DNA of 64,000 bases from Corallium rubrum (GCA_964035015.1 OZ036005.1:5278747-5342746); one strand, 5' to 3'; shown: positions 34,287 to 46,419, counted from the first letter of the stretch. Notes: generated from the letters alone by a model not told the origin. Made by a program: numbers and translations.

Positions 34287-34427
34287 TACGTTAAAACTTA
34301 ACACCCAAACATCTATTTATCTAAATGAAATCCCGCGTAGGTTCACAAACCTTCAAACTTTCCTAAGCTAATGCTATATATCAAGTTTAATTGTTCGTGT
34401 TTACGTATTTAAGTAGCTATAGATAGT

Positions 34428-35132
34428 CTAGTACCCAATTGCAGCTGTGAAACAAATATTACATAACAGGCCACACCACCCCGCACTTCTTTTCTCTATG
34501 TTACTGGTTACCATGGAATCTTTACGACATCGATTCAGGTGAATTTCCAGCCCAATTTTGCAATACTTTGTGCCACGTCCCTTGATGCGACTTTGAACTT
34601 CTCGAACGACTTTTCGGCTGAGTTGAGATGAGAGAAAATCGGTGGGTAAGCGACTCTCTAAAACGCCTTCCCAGTAAGCAGCCTTTGAACACTTAGTAGT
34701 CACCATGTAGTGGATCGTTTTCTTCACTCTCTTGTCTCCGTTTTCGTCGGTTTCAATGGTGCTTTCCACGTTCTTTTTGAAACCAAACTTTTCCAAGTTT
34801 GCCTCTTTCAAAATCTTGAACATTTCTTCTTTAGATAACTTTACTTTAGGGTCAAACACACGAACGACATCGGTCTCTTCCCCATCTACATACAATAAGA
34901 GTTAACATTCAGTAAAATTTTACAATAGACAGTAGAATTTTTTAAACTCTTTAGGACTATCGCTCTATAGGTTAACGAACGAGTGCATACATGAAGTCTG
35001 CTTTAAGTGCGCAATGTATAACTTTCTCAGGATGTCACAACAACTTACACAACATCAGTATAGAATAAAGATACCTGCATGTAAGCAAACAAATGCCAAA
35101 GCAATAATTGCGAGAACACCAAGACACTTCAT
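34428..35132 (-). CDS. Secreted protein family, gene 1 (two exons)
   Basis: Exon 1 is 35132-35075 and exon 2 is 34885-34428; the 189-bp intron has GT (35074) and AG (34887-34886) borders and phase 1. The product is 171 residues: signal peptide MKCLGVLAIIALAFVCLHA, then a charged region (DPKVKLSKEEMFKILKEANL), a Glu/Thr/Asp-rich stretch (residues 59-75), and a C-terminal half with six Cys (85, 128, 139, 157, 161, 164) and the conserved phrase KGRGTKYCKIGLEIHLNRC. Exon structure and most of the sequence are shared with two paralogues at 48.8 and 58.5 kb. I recognise no family; a secreted, disulfide-bonded effector or matrix protein is only inferred. The C-terminal tail differs strongly among copies. 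Confidence 0.82.
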
Positions 35133-35400
35133 GATAAACTGTTCGTACTGTTTTCTTCTCTCAGAAATTCTGGTTTCTTGATCTTAACCAACTTTCTTGG
35201 AGGTTTCCAACTGGAAGACAGTGAATACTCTGCTGCAGAAGTTCGTCTTTTAAACTCTCTTAGTTGTTTACATGACAACGCTTATTCGAAAACAAGTGCT
35301 GAAGCCTGTGAAGGGTTTCAGAAATTTGCTGAAACCAAAAGTAATTTTCGCAATAGGATTATAGAATTATTTATTTAAATTGTATTAAGTTCATGGGAAG
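35133..35400 (-). promoter_or_regulatory. Conserved 5' flank of secreted-protein gene 1
   Basis: About 260 bp upstream of the ATG are shared with 49513-49770 and 59203-59460 (for example GAGTTTAAAAGACGAACTTC on the minus strand). Similarity ends here for this copy but continues for kilobases in the other two. It presumably carries the promoter and 5' UTR; I could not place a TATA box with confidence. Confidence 0.5.
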
Positions 35401-35498
35401 AAGGGATATTGTAAAAATAGCTACATGTATGCCAAAGTGCATGAAAGGGGACATTGTAAAGTCGTCAGATTGGAATCAGAGATCGCAACCGATTGTTA

Positions 35499-35604
35499 GG
35501 GACCGTTCATTATTTATCGGAGTTTGACCGTTCATTATTTATCGGAGTTTATCCAAAGTTTCTCAACCCCCCCCCCCCCCCCCTGATAAATAATGAACGG
35601 CTCC
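35499..35604. mobile_element. Short MITE with TTA target duplication
   Basis: GGGACCGTTCATTATTTATC at the left is inverted at the right (GATAAATAATGAACGGCTCC). TTA flanks both ends (35496-35498, 35605-35607), as in PIF/Harbinger elements. Inside are a 25-bp direct duplication and a poly-C tract. Confidence 0.75.
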
Positions 35605-35870
35605 TTACAGACAGACCGAATGAGACGAATCATGTTCGTGCGATCTGAAGTATCAGGCTTGTTGATTTGTAAGACTTTCATGTAATAAAGAGATAAAACG
35701 AAAGATACAGTCCCCAGTCTTCGAAACCGGCGTGTGTAAAATTCACCTGATTGCTTTGAGGAGAATTTTACGAAAGGAACTTCATTCTATACGCCAAAAG
35801 CAAAACCACTATTTTTATATACAAGAACTCACCACAACTAAACTATGTTTTTAGAAAAAAAGCTGCGTGA

Positions 35871-36515
35871 CCGAGAAATTATGGTGGTATGGACCGCCAT
35901 GGTTATCTCAGAACGAGAATGAATGGTCTCGGAAAGAAGCCAGTGAAGGGGAAATTAACACCCCAGAATACATGACAGAAATGAAAAAAAAAAGCCGACT
36001 ACAACGATGGTAGGTTCGGAAAACACCCACAGTGTGTTGCGCAGATCATCGACCCCAGTAGGTACAGCGATTTAATAAAAGCGATTAGGGTAACCGCACG
36101 AGTGATTCATTTCATTAAGCAGTTGCGATCAAATGACAACAAGGGTGAGTAGAAACGACTTAATGAAAGCGGAGGAAGAGTGGATTAAGGTGGCACAGTC
36201 CAAATTAAGGAAACAAACAAATTTTCAACAATTACTGGGCAAGTTTGGGATTGTTGAAGAAAGAGGGATTTTAAGGTGTGCTGGAAGATTAGTGAATCCA
36301 ATCTAGAAACTGAAGCGTGAAGACCAGTTATTCTCCCAAAATAACAAGGCGATTAACAGAGTTACTGTTACGGAATTAAAGTCGACGTATTGGGTTCCTA
36401 AAGGTAGACAAGTTGTTAAGAAGGTAATAAAAACTTGCTTAGTGTGCAAAAAAATGGAAGGAAAACCCATAAAAAACCCTATCGAAACAGGTTGGCCCTG
36501 GCCTTGCTGCTTTAG
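35871..36515 (+). pseudogene. BEL/Pao-type retroelement pol remnant
   Basis: Three frames together show a decayed BEL/Pao pol: WWYGPPWLSQNENEW near 35880, an IKVAQSKLRKQ... GILRCAGRLVNPI segment near 36180-36305 ended by TAG, and the integrase zinc-finger end TYWVPKGRQVVKKVIKTCLV followed by CKKMEGKP near 36385-36480. The two His of the HHCC finger are lost in a gap, and several stops and frame changes occur. Only the RNase H-to-integrase stretch remains; no LTRs or gag were found. Confidence 0.75.
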
Positions 36516-37379
36516 TCCAACAACTACAAAATGCAAGTATAATAATAAGCACCGAATAGAGCAAATAAGATACTGTTTGTATGTCTAGATATCGTTTAGG
36601 TGTCCGTGTCGTATTACATTTGAAACGTGTGTTTCAAAACATGTTTAAATATTTTCTGTTTGCCCGAATTTAAATAATTTCTATATCAAAATGATCGCTC
36701 GAATCTGCCGAATCCGACACTAATAATATAGTCTTGCTAGAGTACGCACAGACTTACGCTAATTATAAGCTTTCAGAAATCAGTATTTTCGTGAAGGAAT
36801 ATTTCCAGTGTAAGAAACTGGGACCAGTTGCGAAAATGGCAACAACAAGACGTTTGTTGGCAATAACAAGACATTCAATGACAAAAATATCGTGTGGCAA
36901 CGCGATACTGTTTATATGATTAATATGTCTTTCCGTGTTTGATCAGGTTATTTTAATATACGAATGTTGTGCTTGTATAGCTAGCGAAAGTCAAGAAAGC
37001 GCATGACGAATGATTTACAACAAATCACTAAAAATCTACTGTGGAACCATTGTTGATGCCCATACATTTAACACTCGGTTTGGTCATTCAAACAAAAAGC
37101 ACACCAAAAAATAAACGCCACGGGATACAATGTTGTTGTGATGATAGCATTTTAAATGTCAGTGTCATGTTTCAGTTCAAGAAGAACTGGTCGCAGTTGT
37201 TCGTGAAAAGAGCACTAGCTTCACCTGAATCCCTGCATGATACGCAGGCAATAGAAGCTTGGCTGATATATCGTTAGATGTGCCACTGTGCGGGCAAGTT
37301 TCATGACGTTGCGCTTATTAAATCGCGCATATTTCTATATAACCAAAGAGCATGATCGCGTCTCAGTAAATCTACAAAT
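36516..37379. other. Spacer with a GGCAACAACAA-family fragment
   Basis: 36838-36890 (GGCAACAACAAGACGTTTGT) is the inverse of 39660-39705. No gene is seen; the frame at 37041-37277 has no recognised domain. Confidence 0.4.
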
Positions 37380-37810
37380 TGTAATGCTCCTCCCACCCAG
37401 TCGATGCTCACGTTGTAACCAGTAAACTACTGTAATTGTAAAGCATTGTATGCAGTAAGTTACTGGAAATTGTTTAATAAAGAGGTTTTTAATGAAACCC
37501 TTCCCCCCCCGAACCCCCTAACCCTAATCTCAAAAATGTTAATTTCCCGGGGGTGACCCTAACCCTAACTTGAAAAGTGTCGGGGGGGGGGTTTTTAAGC
37601 CGCCTCCTCCCCGTCCAACCCCGCTAATAGTGTTTTTAATTTATGGTCAACAGTTCTTGACAAAGATTGTGGGATGCGCAGTGAGTTTAATCCGTTAATT
37701 CGCGCATCTTACAATTTCCAGTAACTTACTGCATACAATGCTTTACAATTACAGTAGTTTACTGGTTACAACGTGAGCAACGGGTGTCCCACCCGGGGTC
37801 GATGCTCGGA
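37380..37810. mobile_element. Foldback element containing family T copy 2
   Basis: Arms of about 65 bp (around 37407-37470 and 37705-37775) are inverted copies: GCTCACGTTGTAACCAGTAA against TTACTGGTTACAACGTGAGC, continuing through GCATTGTATGCAGTAAGTTA. The centre matches 17281-17460 and has CCCTAACCCTAAC telomere-like hexamers and poly-G/C runs. Confidence 0.75.
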
Positions 37811-37867
37811 GGCGTCAGCCGGACATAAGCAGTGCGGGCGAAACTAATGCAACGGTAAATAAAATTT

Positions 37868-38289
37868 AACCTCTGCTGCCAGATTTCTGTCAGTTTCTTG
37901 TACAAGATTTCGGTTTCTTGCATGACATGCTAATTCACGGATAACTAAGCCATCCACGCCTAGCCTATATTAGTAACATATTTGTTGGTAAGTGATTATC
38001 ACATGTTCATAATATGTCGTTTTTGTGAAAAAGACAAAATGTACTCAGTTTTGCCGTTTAATATATCAGACGAAGACTGACGAACCAGAGGATACAAACA
38101 TACTTATATCGGCCGACGTGTAGCTCACATTGAAACAACGAACTTTCCTAGTTTGTCCACACATTCAATTAACTGTGGTCGTGTAACCTTCTGCTATATT
38201 CGACATGTTTTCTACAACCCACAGTTCCAAAAGTTGTTGATACCCCCCTGATGCCGCCATATTGACACAGAAATCTGGCAGAGGTTGTT
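37868..38289. mobile_element. MITE-like element, about 420 bp
   Basis: AACCTCTGCTGCCAGATTTC at the left pairs with GAAATCTGGCAGAGGTT at the right. No target duplication or coding sequence identified. Confidence 0.55.
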
Positions 38290-38979
38290 TTTTCTCTTTT
38301 ATCTCTTTCGCTTTCCACCCGCACTCCTTATGTCCAGTTGACGATTTCGACGCATCTCCGACGATCCCTGAAATATCCGATCTCCGAAAGAACCTCTGCG
38401 GAGGAGAGAGGGGTGGGGATTTGATTTGCTAAAATTTGATTTTGCATGCATTAAATGCTTTCAAATACTATAAAATTCCCCACATTTCCCCCACCTTCTC
38501 CCGGGGTGGGGGGAGTCGGGCTTTCAATTAATAGGTGCATAACTTACGTGTACCGCCATAGTTGCTGTTAGGGTTGGATTTTTATCGTTAGACCATGCTG
38601 ACGCATGAAACGAAGTCTGTAGATGTACAGTAGATGACTTTCACGCCAACGAATTTAATACGCTTTTAATATATTTTAACGCTTTTAATATATAAAGCAT
38701 TATAATCAAACTGTACATGTTTCTCCGTTCTCTATATTTTCGCTGCTGAAGAAACGGTGAAATATAGCAGCCTAGTCTTGTCTTTTCTCTTTAGCTTTTC
38801 TGGGTCTCGAGAATCACTTTTAAAGCACTCTAAGACCATCTTTTAACCACTCTTATTGTGCGGTTTTCTCAGGTCCGAATGTTCCAAGTGAGATTGTTTG
38901 TCCGAAAAGTGTCACGTGGACCCCTTCAGAAGACACAACAATTCAACCTCGTAAAATTGACAACAATACGAACTGACGA
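38290..38979. other. Spacer, no gene seen
   Basis: Contains a G-rich stretch near 38395-38415 and CCCCACC runs near 38480-38515. Nothing else recognised. Confidence 0.35.
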
Positions 38980-39400
38980 ACGTTTCATTTGGCAACAACA
39001 ATCCCGTGATGGAAATCGGGCGTCAATGTAATCTCGTACCCAAGGGTCTTCCCTGTTTTTAAAATGGCGCGATTGCGCGAAATTGTTCGCGCGTTATTTC
39101 AGTAAACATGGCGGGAAATGAGAGATTTTTCGCATACGGTGACTGACAGCTGGGGAACAACCGGGGAATCGAGGAGCATCGTCGTCTGTTTGGGTTTTCT
39201 GGGCAATCTTGTATTCCGTTAGCTAGCGCTTCGGACAATCAATTTCAAAAGTAGTTCAGTCAATAACATTTGTAAACGAGTTGTAAGAGCAGTTCGTACT
39301 TCATTTTCAAATTAATCTTGTTCTGCCACCACTGCATGGAACTAGCGCGTGGGAATTTGCAATGCATCACGGGATTGTTGTTGCCAAATGAAACGTTACG
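38980..39400. repeat. Inverted pair CGTTTCATTTGGCAACAACA
   Basis: 38984-39012 and 39366-39396 are inverted copies (CGTTTCATTTGGCAACAACA and its complement, then ATCCCGTGATG). They enclose ~350 bp including ATGGCGCGA and ATGGCGGGA motifs. Confidence 0.75.
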
Positions 39401-39412
39401 TTTGTTGCCGAA

Positions 39413-39608
39413 TAACGGTCGATATGTTGTTGCCGAATAACGATATGTTGTTGCTGAATAACAATATGTTGTTGCCAAATAACGATATGTTGTTGCCGAA
39501 TAACGATATGTTGTTGCCGAATAACGATATGTTGTTGCCAAATAACGATATGTTGTTGCCGAATAACGATATGTTGTTGCCAAATAACGATATGTTGTTG
39601 CCGAATTG
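39413..39608. repeat. 21-bp minisatellite, about nine units
   Basis: Unit GCCGAATAACGATATGTTGTT, alternating between GCCGAAT and GCCAAAT variants. Because the unit is a multiple of three without stops, frames on both strands stay open (LPNNDML forward; GNNISLF, QQHIVIR and ATTYRYS reverse). I treat these as non-coding. Confidence 0.92.
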
Positions 39609-39767
39609 TTGTGTGTTCTGATAGCCCAATTAATGTTTTATTGTTGCCAAACGATGTTTTTGTCACTGAATGTTTTGTTATTGCCAACAAACGTCTTGTT
39701 GCCATGAAATAGTTAGACCGGAAGCCAAATGTTACACGATTGTTGCACCCGCCATAAAAATGCAACA

Positions 39768-40383
39768 GGGTTCCCTATACTTTTCGCGTGAAGCGTGATT
39801 GGGTTATTTTACTTACCCGTGAAACGTGATCGATGACTTTTTTAATCCGTGATTCGTGTCGTAAGGTTTCAAATCTTTTTACGTGCAACGTCAAAGTAAC
39901 TTTTGATTTAACCGTGACCCGTGAATGAAGGCTAGAATTAAGCGTGATTCGTGAATCGTCTGTTTTGCGTGAACAGTTTTTTTAGGATTTATGGAATTTC
40001 TGTTGTTTGTCTAGTCTGTCTTCGAACAATTGAACACTGGAATAGCCGATGTACTTGATGTAATGTGAAATTTATTATTTAATGCACGCGGATCGCAGTG
40101 TTTACAGACCTTTACAATGGACTGCAAGGACAGAAAGAATTCTTTCAGACTTGCTGCATTCTTCTGAGATTGAAGAGAAAGACTTCGAGAATGCAAAATA
40201 TTATTAATCAGTCAGATGATGCTAAATATTAATCCGTGAATTTCGTTTGTATTTTTAGGTGAACCGTGATTGCCTCGATTTTTTTGTGAACGTGAAAGAG
40301 TTTTTGCGATTTTTCGTGACTCGTGAAAAGACGAAATATTTTTACGTGAATGCATTTTGTGAAGGGGTATAGGGGTCCCTCGT
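39768..40383. mobile_element. CGTGA-rich MITE-like element
   Basis: Ends AGGGTTCCCTATAC and (inverted) AGGGACCCCTATAC. About sixteen CGTGA pentamers, often as CGTGATTCGTGA or CGTGAA, are spread over the outer portions, mostly in one orientation. No coding sequence. Confidence 0.6.
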
Positions 40384-41190
40384 GCAACATTAAGGCTTTC
40401 TGGTTCGGAATGAAAGTTGCGACCCAGAAACTTTTTATTCGGCGGGCAATTTAATAAAATATTTCAATAAAATAACTCTACCTTGAGTTCGTGATGTGTC
40501 GTCTTCTATCTGTGTGTTTCTTGTATTGATTTGAAGCGATTTATGCACGTTTTTGTTTTCCGCACTACGGTCAACACGCCCACAAGTAAGAAGAAATAAA
40601 GGCCACACACTATACGCACGTCTACGGACTACGGCAGCCAAAGACGGCCAGTCGAAGCGATATTTTTACTCGGGCTACCTATGGCCGAGTCCAGGTTTCG
40701 GCTCAGTTCATATTAGTTGTCGATGTTTCGAATTGGCAATCATTACGTCATCCCGTCAGGCTTTGCGAAACTGATGCGTGCTAAAATGCTAATCTTCATA
40801 CATGCTGGTGATATTTTTTCAGCCGTACGAGCAAAATAAGCTTCGTCACCTACTTCGCTGTTTACATCGTATCTGAGCCAATAAATATTTTGCGATGTTT
40901 CCAAACGTATGCGCTAATCGAAAAAAGAGCACGCAGATTCACTTTTGTCGTGTATTTGGTCATTTTGATGGGTTATTTGCTTTCGTACAAGCGAATTTCG
41001 GTTCGTTACTTTTGAATTTTCCAAAATTGTCGCAAAATGCGACATTTTGGTTCTGGCCCATATGGTTCCTTGTTTGGTCAATCATATTGCTGAGCTCACT
41101 CGACGTTGTACTTGTACGTGCATATCCGAATGATTCCAATGATTTCAATGAACAAGAAGAACATGCGCGCCAGGATGGAGAAGACTGAAG
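40384..41190. other. Spacer, no supported gene
   Basis: The 97-codon frame at 40895-41188 has one hydrophobic stretch and an acidic tail, but no homology, splice or promoter evidence. Confidence 0.35.
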
Positions 41191-41205
41191 TACCTTTTTT
41201 TTAGG

Positions 41206-41444
41206 GATTTAGGGTGAAGGAAAATTCCAGTGTAGAATATATACATTTTAAGACCAAACCGGGAGCAGTTGCGAAAAATGCAACTACACAGGCCCTCCGG
41301 CAGGAATTGAACCCACGACCTTGCGATTCTAGTGCAATGCTCTGACCACTGAGCCACGGAGGCCGTTGCCGAGAGCTCGATCGCGAGTTCTGTATATATA
41401 ACATGCTGTGTAATCGAGTGAAATGCCCAATATCATTTATAATA
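41206..41444 (-). mobile_element. tRNA-derived SINE with perfect 15-bp target duplication
   Basis: The minus strand has a tRNA-like head: A box TGGCTCAGTGGTCAGAGC, B box GGTCGTGGGTTCAATTCC, D-stem GCTC/GAGC, and an acceptor-like CCTCCG/CGGAGG pair. A ~110-bp body follows. TACCTTTTTTTTAGG is exactly duplicated on both sides (41191-41205, 41445-41459), marking a young LINE-mediated insertion into an A-rich target (minus-strand view). It should be Pol III-transcribable in principle. A frame at 41145-41357 is a by-product. Confidence 0.9.
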
Positions 41445-41459
41445 TACCTTTTTTTTAGG

Positions 41460-42199
41460 TTTTTGTGAACAAGTAAATGCTACGAATGTTGGTTGTTGTT
41501 GCGTTATGATTTTTGTTGTTGCGTTATGACTTGCGCTCGCCATGCAATCATCGGGAATCGACCTCATATAATTGCTACGTTCTTTCAAACTTCAAATACT
41601 GACACTCAATTGAACAAGCAATAATTTCATTTCTAATCATTTTGATTGAACAGCTCTTGCAGTATGTACTCTAGAGTCTAGACTGTACCCAGTCTATGTA
41701 CTTAACTCTGGCATCTTTGCCAGTACAAACACAACTTTAAAAGTGGATAGGTATTCTACAAACTAGTAGACTACAAGGTTGATACAATGATGTATCAATT
41801 GGTAATGGTTCAGACTTGTTCACTAGTTATTTTACAAATCTGACTGTCAGTCAATTTATAGGTAATCAAAAATTAAATCAGTATAGACAGATAAATACTG
41901 ATAACTGTAAAAGGATAACATAATATAACGATGAAGTTATGATAATAAAACCAGAATAAAATAACCACATAAATGAATATTATTATTAACTTTGCTGGAA
42001 ACGTCTGTCTATATTTCGTTCTCACTAATTTCTGCAGTTCACTACCATTTTGCTTTGCTCTATCAATGCAAAACATCCTTTAAAATACACTTCATAACAC
42101 TTCTTTGTCAAAAGTGTTATCTCAGTTAGTGCTGTACAAGCTACGGTAAGTGGTTAATACTCAATACTAGGAAATCCAATACTTAAGTCTAATATAAAC
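41460..42199. other. AT-rich spacer, no gene seen
   Basis: No repeat or coding sequence recognised. Confidence 0.35.
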
Positions 42200-42494
42200 C
42201 ATAGATAATGGAAGGGGAACTGGATAGGAAACTTCAAACGAGGTTAAAGAACCGGAAACGTTTTTGCACAACTTGCTATGGTAATCACACACTTAAAAGC
42301 AGCTAATGCACCTATTGCTGAAATTAGACAAAAGTGTAATATCACTCAAGTTCAGCAGTGTCTGATTTTAGCCATGTGGGACCTCCCGTTAGGTGCATTG
42401 CCCGCTTATAAGTGTATAATTACCATAGCAAGTTGTGCAAACATCGTTTCCGCTTTCGTAAGTTTCCTATCCAGTTCCCCTTCCATTATCTATG
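42200..42494. mobile_element. Foldback element, 295 bp, TATAAAC target duplication
   Basis: Arms of about 100 bp are near-perfect inverted repeats (CATAGATAATGGAAGGGGAA; also TGCACAACTTGCTATGGTAA). TATAAAC is duplicated at 42193-42199 and 42495-42501. The frame 42278-42499 crosses the boundary and is not a gene. Confidence 0.88.
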
Positions 42495-42525
42495 TATAAA
42501 CTGGCATTTTCATTGGTATCTTTAA

Positions 42526-43708
42526 AAATAGGTACGCATGGCGTACATGTGGATACTGGTATTTATTTGGCTTACAAATAATGATTGAACAATGTAAATT
42601 GTTCACAAAAACGTACTGAAAGTGCTTGATAATCTTGTGAAATATCAGCATATACTCTCACGTATCACCTAGAATTGACAATAATCATTATTTTTTAAAT
42701 GCCCTTATTAAATAACTTTACAATAATGCTTAATTCTAGCCCTTACCCAAACTTCAACCCAATCGCTAAGTGCTAACCCAAGCTCCAACCCTACGGCGTA
42801 AAAGGACAATTTTAGGTAAATTGGGAACAACAGGAAACGCGTTCGCTAATCGCATTGTCAAAAGAAAGTGATATATACGATATCGCTTTCGTTCTAATCT
42901 TTACTGATAGACTCTAGTAACACATGCATTGTCATCGCGCTTTTTGAGTAAGTATACGCCTGCGTGTAACTCAAGCAGTGCCAGCGTATAAATCATACCG
43001 TATTTCCTTGAATAAACGCCGCGGCGTATATTAAATTTTCCGCATTGCGGGTGCGGCGTCTATTCGAGGGCGGCGTTTATTCAAGGGCGGCGTTTATTGT
43101 AAATTTTGTAACATCATCTGTGAATTTATTGTTTAATTCAAATTCATAACCAATTTTAACACTTATCCCAAAAAAATAAAGTTTATGTCTTTAAATATAT
43201 ATATATGCTTCAAATAAACGCCGCATCGATGAGAAAAAGTGCGGCGTTTATTCAAGGCGGCGTTTAATAATATTTTTTGTTTCTCCTGCGGCGTTTATTC
43301 GAGGGCAGCGTTTTTCGAGGGAGGCGTTTATTCAAGGAAATACGGTATGTAAACTTAATAGCTAAAACATCTTGGCCGAGGGCCTAACATGTCAACAGTA
43401 CACTTGAAACATTAGTGAACGATCCTGATTCGAACCCAAACAAGCACTCGTTCTGTCTCTTCGTCCATGGAAAGCTTGTCGTCTGAGCGAGAAAGTCGAG
43501 GCGCGTTACGGAATAATTACAATAACACCTTGCATGTATGGTTTTATTACGTGATGCTAAATTACTAAACCCAAAAAAGTATTGTACGTAAATCAGCATT
43601 GACCGCGCGCTTGCTTTTATAGTATAAAATAACGGGGGGGGGGGAGAATATGTTTGCCCCACCACCACCACCACTTTTTAACAAGGCCAGTAATAAACAA
43701 GGCCAGTA
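42526..43708. repeat. Dispersed repeat family R, copy 2
   Basis: Matches 5395-8467 in blocks (GATAATGATTGAACAA region, then TTTAGGTAAATTGGGAA, then CATCTTGGCCGAG and the CTTCGTCC block). It lacks the tandem duplication, CA repeat and other parts of copy 1. Confidence 0.75.
43007..43347. mobile_element. MITE with GGCGTTTATTC repeats
   Basis: Ends ACCGTATTTCCTTGAATAAA and its exact inverse TTTATTCAAGGAAATACGGT. GCGGCGTTTATTC-type blocks repeat at least seven times inside. Nested in family R copy 2. Confidence 0.85.
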
Positions 43709-44790
<1,082 letters not shown>

Positions 44791-44929
44791 GATAAAGTTA
44801 TGATTAACAAAATCACTAACCCTAGCTAACCCACGACTTTGAATAAAAATAATAAATTTGAATGCAGATATTCAATATCCAGAAAAGTGTTATCTTTTGA
44901 GTATTTTATGACGTTTTTGGACCTTTAGA

Positions 44930-45062
44930 ATTCTCTAAATCCTTGTCTTAAAATGCAGGAAATGGCATATTTCAAAATTTCCCGGGGGGAGCATGCCCCC
45001 GGACCCCCAAAACATTTTGGTCCCCCCCCCACTTTTAGTGTCGCTCCGACGCCACTAGTGAT
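44930..45062. repeat. Inverted fragment of the G-rich CATGCCCCC element
   Basis: TGCAGGAAATGGCATATTTC, AAATTTCCCGGGGGGAGCATG and a CCCCC run; reverse-oriented version of the cores at 9964 and 16449. Confidence 0.65.
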
Positions 45063-45640
45063 GTAAATCACGTTTCACGACACAAAAATCTAGCATTTCA
45101 CACTTCACACAAAAATATATATTGGCATATCACAGCTTACGAAAATACTCTTTCCGCACCCTCTTTATACTTAGTTAATATCCAACATAGACGTAATGAC
45201 CGAATAACGTTAAGGACGTCAAGGTCTATCATTTTAATAGACTGTACCGACATTTTGCTGTATTTTTATTGTACGTACACACAGACATAAATAATAACTG
45301 ATTGTCTCATTGACTCTATCTTGTTTTTGGCTGAAAATGACAAAAAAATCGAATAAAAATCTATTGCTTGGTCCAATCTTCACAATATTTTGCAGGAAGC
45401 CGGGTGGATATAGTTTGGCACTACCTTTTACCTGATATGTTGCTATGGAAATGTTACGTGACCTCAAAAATTACAGTGCCTGTTGTTCAGTATACTTTTT
45501 CTCCTACAATACACAGATCTAGATATTAAATTGTTTTGATTACTTTTCCTTATTTTCATCCTTTTTTTTTTTTCCCTATATTTTTGCCCGACTTAGCTTG
45601 AAAATTTGCCCGACTTAACAACATTTCCATTCGCCTATGG
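45063..45640. other. Spacer, no gene seen
   Basis: No supported coding frame or repeat. Confidence 0.35.
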
Positions 45641-46066
45641 GATTTTATTCAGCACAGAGAGGTCCAGGCCTCAAAGTGTTAAAACCTATCTCTTTAACAC
45701 TTTGAAGCCTGAAGGCGAGTCTTTAGTATTTTATCTAGCTAACGCCAGACGATTTTATTCAGCACAGGGAGAGGTCCAGGCCTCAAAGTGTTAAAACCTA
45801 TCTCTTTAACACTTTGAAGCCTGAAGGCGAGTCTTTAGTATTTTATCTAGCTAACGCCAGACGATTTTATTCAGCACAGGGAGAGGTCCAGGCCTCAAAG
45901 TGTTAAAACCTGTCTTTAGTATTTTATCCAGCTAACGCCAGATGATTTTATTCAGCACAGGGAGAGGTCCAGGCCTCAAAGTGTTAAAACCTGTCTTTAG
46001 TATTTTATCTAGCTAACGCCAGATGAGTTATTCAGCACAGAGAGAGGTCCAGGCCTCAAAGTGTTA
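45641..46066. repeat. Minisatellite, 110-bp and 80-bp units with hairpins
   Basis: Units start GATTTTATTCAGCACAG near 45641, 45751, 45863, 45944 and (partly) 46024. The long units contain CAAAGTGTTAAA followed by TTTAACACTTTG, a hairpin; the short units lost one arm. Each unit also has GCTAACGCCAGA, a phrase found in the window-edge higher-order repeat. Confidence 0.88.
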
Positions 46067-46315
46067 ATAAATTTATTGAAATTTGCTATAAAATCTTAGT
46101 AGCCCCTAAGTTTATGGTAAGTAGCTGGAATGGATGTCCTGCATCAAAGCACTTCGAATAAAAATAGTTTGACTGAAAAAGGCTATATTTTGGAATTTAG
46201 TCAGTTCAAATATTTCTATGCCGGATACAACCATTCTATTTCTAGTTAATTCAACAATGTTTGGGATTAGTTGAGCTGATTTCACCATAAAATATGTACA
46301 GAACTATATGTATAG
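46067..46315. other. Spacer, no gene seen
   Basis: Nothing recognised. Confidence 0.3.
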
Positions 46316-46419
46316 GATAAAACCCGAGAACGAGGGATTTATGCTATATAAAGACCCGAGGACGCTTCGCGTCCGAGGGCTTTATATAGCATAAATCCCG
46401 ACGTTCGAGGGTTTTATCC
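46316..46419. repeat. Near-perfect 104-bp palindrome
   Basis: GGATAAAACCC and GGGTTTTATCC outer ends, GGGATTTATGCTATATAAAG inside, loop GAGGACGCTTCGCGTCCGAG. Similar loop style to palindromes at 25744, 27118 and 47288. Confidence 0.85.

Noticed and set aside
37500-37575. Telomere-like CCCTAACCCTAAC
   Set aside because: Only about two hexamers inside a dispersed repeat; not a telomeric array.
40895-41188. 97-codon frame with a hydrophobic segment
   Set aside because: No homology, no splice or poly(A) context, and it lies between repeats; insufficient support.
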